Assembly (NCBI GenBank): GCA_963831535.1
Contig: CAWHQP010000007.1
Location: 744,001-808,000 of the forward strand
Length of the DNA stretch: 64,000 nt
DNA from: Bog-756 sp963831535
GTDB lineage: Bacteria; Actinomycetota; Acidimicrobiia; Acidimicrobiales; RAAP-2
Reading direction: 5' to 3'
In this document: piece by piece, positions 59,897 to 64,000 of the stretch
Layout: each line of letters opens with the position of its first letter
How positions within the stretch are numbered: position 1 is the first letter of the stretch
Program-made: the position numbers and the translations under genes
Notes under the pieces: generated by a model
Seen by the model: only the letters and a program-made list of their open reading frames with translations
Database searches by the model: none
What the model was told of the DNA's origin: nothing

Positions 59897-60271
59897 GGCT
59901 CGTGCCTCCCTTCAATCCTCTTGGGATTTCCGCATGGACCCTATGCCACCAGGCCGGACGCAGTCTCGCGGACCGCGTCGGGAGCACGCGGTTTCATCGG
60001 CGTCGGCGGCTGGTGCTGACGCGCTCGGTGCTGCCCCACTCTCCGAGGAAGTCGGGTGTGCTCTGACCGCATGCTCAACCCGGTGGGCAACGTCCGGTCA
60101 CGGGATCGCATTCGTTGCTCGCGCCCGCTACTGCCAACTGACAGACGACAATCAAAAGCCCAGTTGTGGACAGGGTCCGAGGGCCGCCGCACCAGCTCGC
60201 CGGGCGGATCGTGGGCTTTCGAGGTGGATTGAGCTCCACCATCATCGCCAAGGTTTTAGTCTCGTCGGTCT
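59897..60271. other. 375-bp intergenic region
   Basis: Divergent region between the VOC gene and a membrane protein. TAGGGT on the minus strand near 59939-59944 is a possible -10 box for the VOC gene. Nothing else is recognised. Confidence 0.35.
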
Positions 60272-60796
60272 ATGCCGCAACTTCCTCGGTTAGTTCCTCG
60301 GCCGGTCTATCTCGATCGGGTCGTCTACGCCACGATCACGCTGATGAGCGTGCTCATCATTTACGACGGTTGGCAGCACCTCCGGCTCTTCGATGTGGCG
60401 GGCGTAATCGTCGGACCAGTGGTCGCCATGTTCCTGGCGCACGTGTTCTCCGCCCTGGTGGCCCGACAGGTCGAACTCGGCCGACCGCTCCAGGGTTCTG
60501 ACTGTGTGGCGACCATCCGATCCGAGTCACTGTTCCTTCTGCTGTGTGTCCCACCGCTCGTCATCGTGTCGGTGCTCTACGGCTTCGGAGTCTCACTGTT
60601 TGACGCCATCCAGGTGACCCTGTGGGTCGGTGTTGGATCCCTCGGGTTCTGGGGTTATGTGGCTGGCCGACGCGCCGGTTACACCGGCTGGCGCATGGTT
60701 GTCGTCGTCGGCGCCGGGCTACTGATCGGCCTTGTCGTCCTGACCATCCAGGTGGTCCTGCAACCCGGCAAGGTGGTCTCGGGCGGTGAACTGTGA
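60272..60796 (+). CDS. five-helix membrane protein, unknown function
   Basis: 174 residues with about five hydrophobic helices: VVYATITLMSVLIIYDGW, VAGVIVGPVVAMFLAHVFSALV, SLFLLLCVPPLVIVSVLYGFGV, QVTLWVGVGSLGFWGYVAG and MVVVVGAGLLIGLVVLTIQVV. Short polar loops; no signature motif. A charged cytoplasmic loop (ARQVELGRPLQGSDC) lies between helices 2 and 3. It resembles small VIT1-like or unknown actinobacterial membrane proteins only in layout. Start ATG with no strong ribosome site. Confidence 0.75.
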   Translation: MPQLPRLVPRPVYLDRVVYATITLMSVLIIYDGWQHLRLFDVAGVIVGPVVAMFLAHVFSALVARQVELGRPLQGSDCVATIRSESLFLLLCVPPLVIVSVLYGFGVSLFDAIQVTLWVGVGSLGFWGYVAGRRAGYTGWRMVVVVGAGLLIGLVVLTIQVVLQPGKVVSGGEL

Positions 60797-60823
60797 GGGT
60801 TGGGGCGGCACCCGCTGGAGAGG

Positions 60824-61045
60824 TCAGGACAGCACGCGAGGTGGGCAGCTACCCGCGGCAGGGGCGGTCAACGGGGCTTCGATCTCCGATGGGACTGCCG
60901 CTAGTAGCCGAAGTGAGCGGACCGCGGCTTCATTGTCGTCCGGGAACTGCGCAAGATGTACGAGGGCCCGAATGGCACGGGTACGGGCCGCTTCCTGTTC
61001 GGCCATGGCCCAGTAATGACAACGCTGCCGGGTCGAGATTGCCAC
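60824..61045 (-). CDS. small hypothetical protein
   Basis: 73 residues. AEQEAARTRAIRALVHLAQFPDDNEAAVRSLRLLAAV reads as a regular two-helix pair with good amphipathic spacing, suggesting a real product rather than a random frame. No known family. Convergent with the membrane protein at 60272. Confidence 0.4.
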   Translation of the reverse strand: MAISTRQRCHYWAMAEQEAARTRAIRALVHLAQFPDDNEAAVRSLRLLAAVPSEIEAPLTAPAAGSCPPRVLS

Positions 61046-61118
61046 GATGCGCTCCTTGTCCTTCGCCCCGACACAGCTCCTTGCTTGGCGTTACCCACTC
61101 TCTACCCCTCCCGGTTCA

Positions 61119-61343
61119 TCATGCAACGCCGAAATCCATGGATCCGTGCCGAGGAAGGGCACGCAAGTCCCTGAAAGTCCGTGGCGACGTATCAGAGGTC
61201 AGCGCCGCCCGGACCGCTCGTTGGGAGATGGCGGCGGGCCCGTCGACCTTGACCCGGCCCTCGGGGACTGCCGGTTGCAGATCGCCTGGAGGCGGGGCTA
61301 GATCCACGGTGAACGTGGGGTGCGTCGAAGCGTCAGCCGTCAT
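61119..61343 (-). CDS. small hypothetical protein coupled to the upstream methyltransferase
   Basis: 74 residues; the ATG overlaps the stop of the methyltransferase as ATGA. The sequence (ADASTHPTFTVDLAPPPGDLQPAVPEGRVKVDGPAAISQRAVRAALTSD) begins like a polar tail and ends with a helix. No family recognised. The coupling is the main argument that it is real. Confidence 0.4.
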   Translation of the reverse strand: MTADASTHPTFTVDLAPPPGDLQPAVPEGRVKVDGPAAISQRAVRAALTSDTSPRTFRDLRALPRHGSMDFGVA

Positions 61344-62725
61344 GAGCCGGTCAGGCGGCGGATGAGCGATGGGAGTCTCCGTCGGGAGGCCGATGGCTCC
61401 GAACGGGCCGTCGCCAGTGGACGATCGGTGATGCCTAGAGGTCTCGGGCTGCGGCGCAGCGCGATCAGGGCGATGTCGACTGAGGTCTCGCCCCAGTAAC
61501 GGACGGTCTCCTGGCTCACGAGTTCGAGCCCCTCCCGGGCAGCCTCGTCGACGATGTCACTGAGGGTCCCGTGTGCTTTCGGGTCCTCGACCTCGACGCC
61601 CAGATTACGGTTCCAGAGGTCGTCACATCCCCGGACCAGGTCGACGGTCAGGACCACGATGCCTCCGGGGCGTACCCGGCGGGCGAACTCCCGGAGCAGG
61701 TCCCGCCGGACGTCGCCGGGGACATGTTCGATGACGCTCACCGAACAGAGGCCGTCGAAGGGACGGAGCGTCGGAAGCCCGTCCAGGGTGAGGTTCCAGG
61801 AGTGACGGGCCAACCCCACGGCGGCGTAGTCGAGGTAGCCCCACTCGTTCCAGTCGTCCGCCGGAGGCCATCCCCGTAGCTCGTCCGACGGGTCGACCGT
61901 GTCCACCCGGTACCCGAGTCCGGTCAGGAACGGGGCCAGCGGGGTGGTGCCGGCGCCAACGTCGACAATGGAGCCGCCCGGTGGCAACGCGTCGGTAAGC
62001 AGTCGGATCACCACGGGGTACTCCCACAGGCGCGGTGCATGGTCCGGGTAGAAGCCCAGTGTCCGCCAGGCGACCACCCGAACCGCGGCCAGGGCGAGGG
62101 GGTCTGGGTGACGGTCCACCAGGGGATCGAGCGTGGCCGGCGTGAAATCGCGGGGATGCCGCCCGAGAGGTGGTCGGAGCGCCAAGAGGAAGGAGCGTCT
62201 CTCGCCGAACGCCGGATAGACCTCGATCTCGGGAATCACCTGGCGCAATGCCTCCCTCAGCCATGCCGACCGCTCCCCGACTCCATCAGGCTCGGCTGAA
62301 CCGTCGACCACGGAAACCAGCAAGCCGCTTCGGGCTGTCTCCCACAACTGGCCGAGTCGGGCCAGCCCGGCCTCGTCGCCGCTCTCAGCGGCGAGGGGAT
62401 CGAGGCAGATTGTGAGGTCGGCACTGAGGTGATGGTCACGGAGCGCGCCGGTGAAGTGGACGCCCTCGGGATGCCCGGGCCGGGCGACGCCCTCCCGCCC
62501 CTGGTGCGCCTCGTTCGCGTTGTATCCGACCACGGTGAACCCCGCAGTCGCATCGCCGGCCGGGTAGCTCACCTGAAGGACCGACTCGGGCGCGAGTAGA
62601 TCCACCACCGCCTCGACAATCTCCCGGTCGCGCCGGCCGACCTGGCCAGTGTCCGCCAGCTCGGCGAGTGATGCCAACCAGGCACGGCGGTTGCTAGTCG
62701 AGTCGACCACCCGCTCCTTTGCCAT
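61340..62725 (-). CDS. methyltransferase with long N-terminal domain (glycosyl-cluster type)
   Basis: About 461 residues. An N-terminal region (1-215, with EIVEAVVDLLAPESVLQVSYP and DHHLSADLTICLDPLA) looks like a degenerate Rossmann unit. A true SAM-dependent domain follows, with SIVDVGAGTTPLAPFLTGLG, DGLCSVSVIEHVPGDVRRDLLREFARRVRPGGIVVLTVDL and a final VDIALIALRR. Such doubled methyltransferase-like proteins are common in nucleotide-sugar or glycan clusters. The ATG at 62725 (AKERVVDS) or at 62749 is the start; the open frame further upstream lies inside the deaminase gene. Substrate unknown. Confidence 0.83.
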   Translation of the reverse strand: MAKERVVDSTSNRRAWLASLAELADTGQVGRRDREIVEAVVDLLAPESVLQVSYPAGDATAGFTVVGYNANEAHQGREGVARPGHPEGVHFTGALRDHHLSADLTICLDPLAAESGDEAGLARLGQLWETARSGLLVSVVDGSAEPDGVGERSAWLREALRQVIPEIEVYPAFGERRSFLLALRPPLGRHPRDFTPATLDPLVDRHPDPLALAAVRVVAWRTLGFYPDHAPRLWEYPVVIRLLTDALPPGGSIVDVGAGTTPLAPFLTGLGYRVDTVDPSDELRGWPPADDWNEWGYLDYAAVGLARHSWNLTLDGLPTLRPFDGLCSVSVIEHVPGDVRRDLLREFARRVRPGGIVVLTVDLVRGCDDLWNRNLGVEVEDPKAHGTLSDIVDEAAREGLELVSQETVRYWGETSVDIALIALRRSPRPLGITDRPLATARSEPSASRRRLPSLIRRLTGS

Positions 62726-62789
62726 TGAGCGAAAGATACCCTCCCTCATCACGTTGCGCGTGTCCCCGCTGTCAGGCCTTGTTTGCTGA

Positions 62790-63800
62790 CTACGGTTCTG
62801 GTCGTTCGACCCATCGATTGATGTGCGCAACGGTCTCAATCTTCAGTTCGGGTGGTGCACCCGACGCCCGTATCGAGGTCGCGGCTACGTCAGCGAGCTG
62901 GGTATCGGACAACGCGAATCGGCTGCGGGACAGCTCATACTCATGAAGAAGGCTGGTGCCGAAGAGGAGCGGATCGTCAGCATTGATGCTGCACCTCACC
63001 CCGGCGCCGAGGAGATCCCGGAGCGGATGGCTCGCTGGCGTGTAGATGCCCAGCCTGAGGTTGCTGGTGGGGCACACGTCCAGGCACGTTCCGGACTCGG
63101 CCAGACGCTGAACAAGACGGGGGTCCTCGATGGACCTCACGCCATGAAGAAGTCGATCTGCCCCTAAATCGTCCATGGCGGAGGTCACGCTCCCTGGTCC
63201 CATCTGCTCACCGGCGTGGGGTGTGGACAGGAGTCCGGCAGCTCGTGCGATGTGGAACGCCCGACGAAATGCGGCTGCAGGAGATGCCTGTTCGTCTCCG
63301 TCGAGCCCAAAACTGACGACACCATCACCAGCCAGACCGGCTGCCACCGATGCCGCCTGCTCGGCTGACGCCGGCCCCTCATTCCGGTTTGCGGCAACCA
63401 TTACACCGAAACCCACTCCGAACTGATCACCAGCAGACCGACCGGCATCAATCACCATGGCCAGCGCATCGTGCTGGGTGCCCAGCCTGCCCTTGAAGAG
63501 TCCAGGCCACAGGGAAAGCTCCACCCACACCGCCCCGTCGCCCGCTGCGTCCTCGACGATCTCACCGACGATTCTGCGGAGGCTGTCGGGCGATGACAGT
63601 GCTTCGTGGCAGGCCTCAATGCTGGTCATGAAGGCAGTAAAGGAGGGGTAGACCTCCTCTGAGGGAATTGACGGAATTCCAATACCGAGCTGTACGCACT
63701 CCTCTCGGAGCGTGCGTTCCCTGATCGCGCCATCCAGATGGAGGTGCAAATGGGCTTTCGGAAGGGTCCGAAGGTCGCGTGTCTGATTCCCCGTGGTCAC
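62790..63800 (-). CDS. adenosine deaminase family protein
   Basis: 336 residues. LPKAHLHLHLDGAIRE carries the first two zinc histidines. TPHAGE has the third His and the general-base Glu, LLHGVRS follows, and SINADDPLLFG provides the metal-ligand Asp. This is the ADA/AMP deaminase amidohydrolase barrel; the region before the middle motif (GLDGDEQASP) matches adenosine rather than guanine deaminases. Start GTG at 63800 with GGAG 8 nt upstream. It probably hydrolyses adenosine or a modified adenine nucleoside. The methyltransferase start is 65 bp downstream. Confidence 0.93.
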   Translation of the reverse strand: MTTGNQTRDLRTLPKAHLHLHLDGAIRERTLREECVQLGIGIPSIPSEEVYPSFTAFMTSIEACHEALSSPDSLRRIVGEIVEDAAGDGAVWVELSLWPGLFKGRLGTQHDALAMVIDAGRSAGDQFGVGFGVMVAANRNEGPASAEQAASVAAGLAGDGVVSFGLDGDEQASPAAAFRRAFHIARAAGLLSTPHAGEQMGPGSVTSAMDDLGADRLLHGVRSIEDPRLVQRLAESGTCLDVCPTSNLRLGIYTPASHPLRDLLGAGVRCSINADDPLLFGTSLLHEYELSRSRFALSDTQLADVAATSIRASGAPPELKIETVAHINRWVERPEP

Positions 63801-63835
63801 GGGCCCATCTCCGACGACTCCAGATCGCTGACTTC

Positions 63836-64000
63836 TACCAACACAGCTCAAGCCGCTCTACCCACTCCACTTCAGGCGTGCGGCCGACATAGCGCTCGTT
63901 GAGCGCTTGGGGTCGACCGATTTCGGCGTCGCCGAAGTCATCGCAGTAGCGACGAACGATGCTCCGGTGGTCTTTCCGGTTTCACCATCAGAGGGTGTCA
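63836..64000 (-). pseudogene. 3' end of an unidentified gene at the window edge, with an in-frame stop upstream
   Basis: The minus-strand reading ending at TAG 63836 gives YCDDFGDAEIGRPQALNERYVGRTPEVEWVERLELCW, which looks like a real protein end. Reading back toward the edge, the same frame hits TGA about 145 nt upstream with no start between. A neighbouring frame starts ATG near 63988 (MVKPERPPEH). A frameshift joining them, or a truncated gene, would explain this. Not identified. Confidence 0.35.

Overview
This window is GC-rich chromosomal DNA from an actinobacterium, most likely of the class Acidimicrobiia (inferred from gene content; no marker gene was placed on a tree). The reasons are a complete Pup-proteasome locus (mpa, dop, pup, prcB, prcA, pafA), a fused two-domain FbiC for coenzyme F420, F420/deazaflavin-type oxidoreductases, an Rv1830-type MerR regulator beside glycine cleavage genes, frequent GTG/TTG starts, and many apparently leaderless promoters.

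Layout. 1-9.7 kb (minus strand): one pentose phosphate operon, tkt-tal-gnd-zwf-pgl, running on into fbiC and a LOG-family gene. 9.8-12.0 kb: a FIST-domain protein and a double-cupin protein. 12.0-14.6 kb: a thioesterase, three tiny membrane-associated proteins, the tRNA m1A58 methyltransferase trmI and a ferredoxin. 14.8-26.6 kb (plus): mpa-dop-pup-prcB-prcA-pafA, two signal peptidases, tatA-tatC and a Ski2-like helicase. 26.6-28.3 kb: a tandem ThyX-like protein. 28.3-36.9 kb: a possibly structured transcript start, a DUF4193 zinc-ribbon protein, a GNAT, an HtrA protease, a nitroreductase, a compact overlapping minus-strand trio (zinc ribbon, methyltransferase, HAD phosphatase) and a Ddn-like oxidoreductase.

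36.9-40.9 kb has a weaker GC bias and sparse coding. It holds a GT-C type membrane protein and a methyltransferase and looks like an accessory insertion. 41-47.4 kb: a class II aldolase, a second Ddn-like gene, gcvT-gcvPA-gcvPB, a nuclease-like gene and the MerR regulator. 47.5-49.3 kb (plus): a coupled run of an ABM-fold monooxygenase, DUF2889, a lipoprotein and a serine-repeat protein. 49.4-57.1 kb: CorA, gamma-carbonic anhydrase, three polytopic glycosyltransferases and an amidohydrolase. 57.1-64 kb: an LPXTG-like surface protein, a small HTH protein, a VOC protein, small membrane or unknown genes, a methyltransferase, an adenosine deaminase and a gene fragment at the edge.

The sequence carries many frameshifts, strongly clustered at 3.4-9.7 kb (about 30), with a few at 11.2-11.9, 19.7-22.7 and 43.3 kb. 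Nearly all are single-base insertions and the intact protein continues in the next frame, so I read them as local consensus errors rather than gene decay. The affected genes are annotated at full length with the break points given.

Functionally, the window combines NADPH and F420 supply, regulated proteolysis (Pup-proteasome, HtrA), protein export (Tat, signal peptidases), one-carbon metabolism (glycine cleavage) and envelope glycan assembly.
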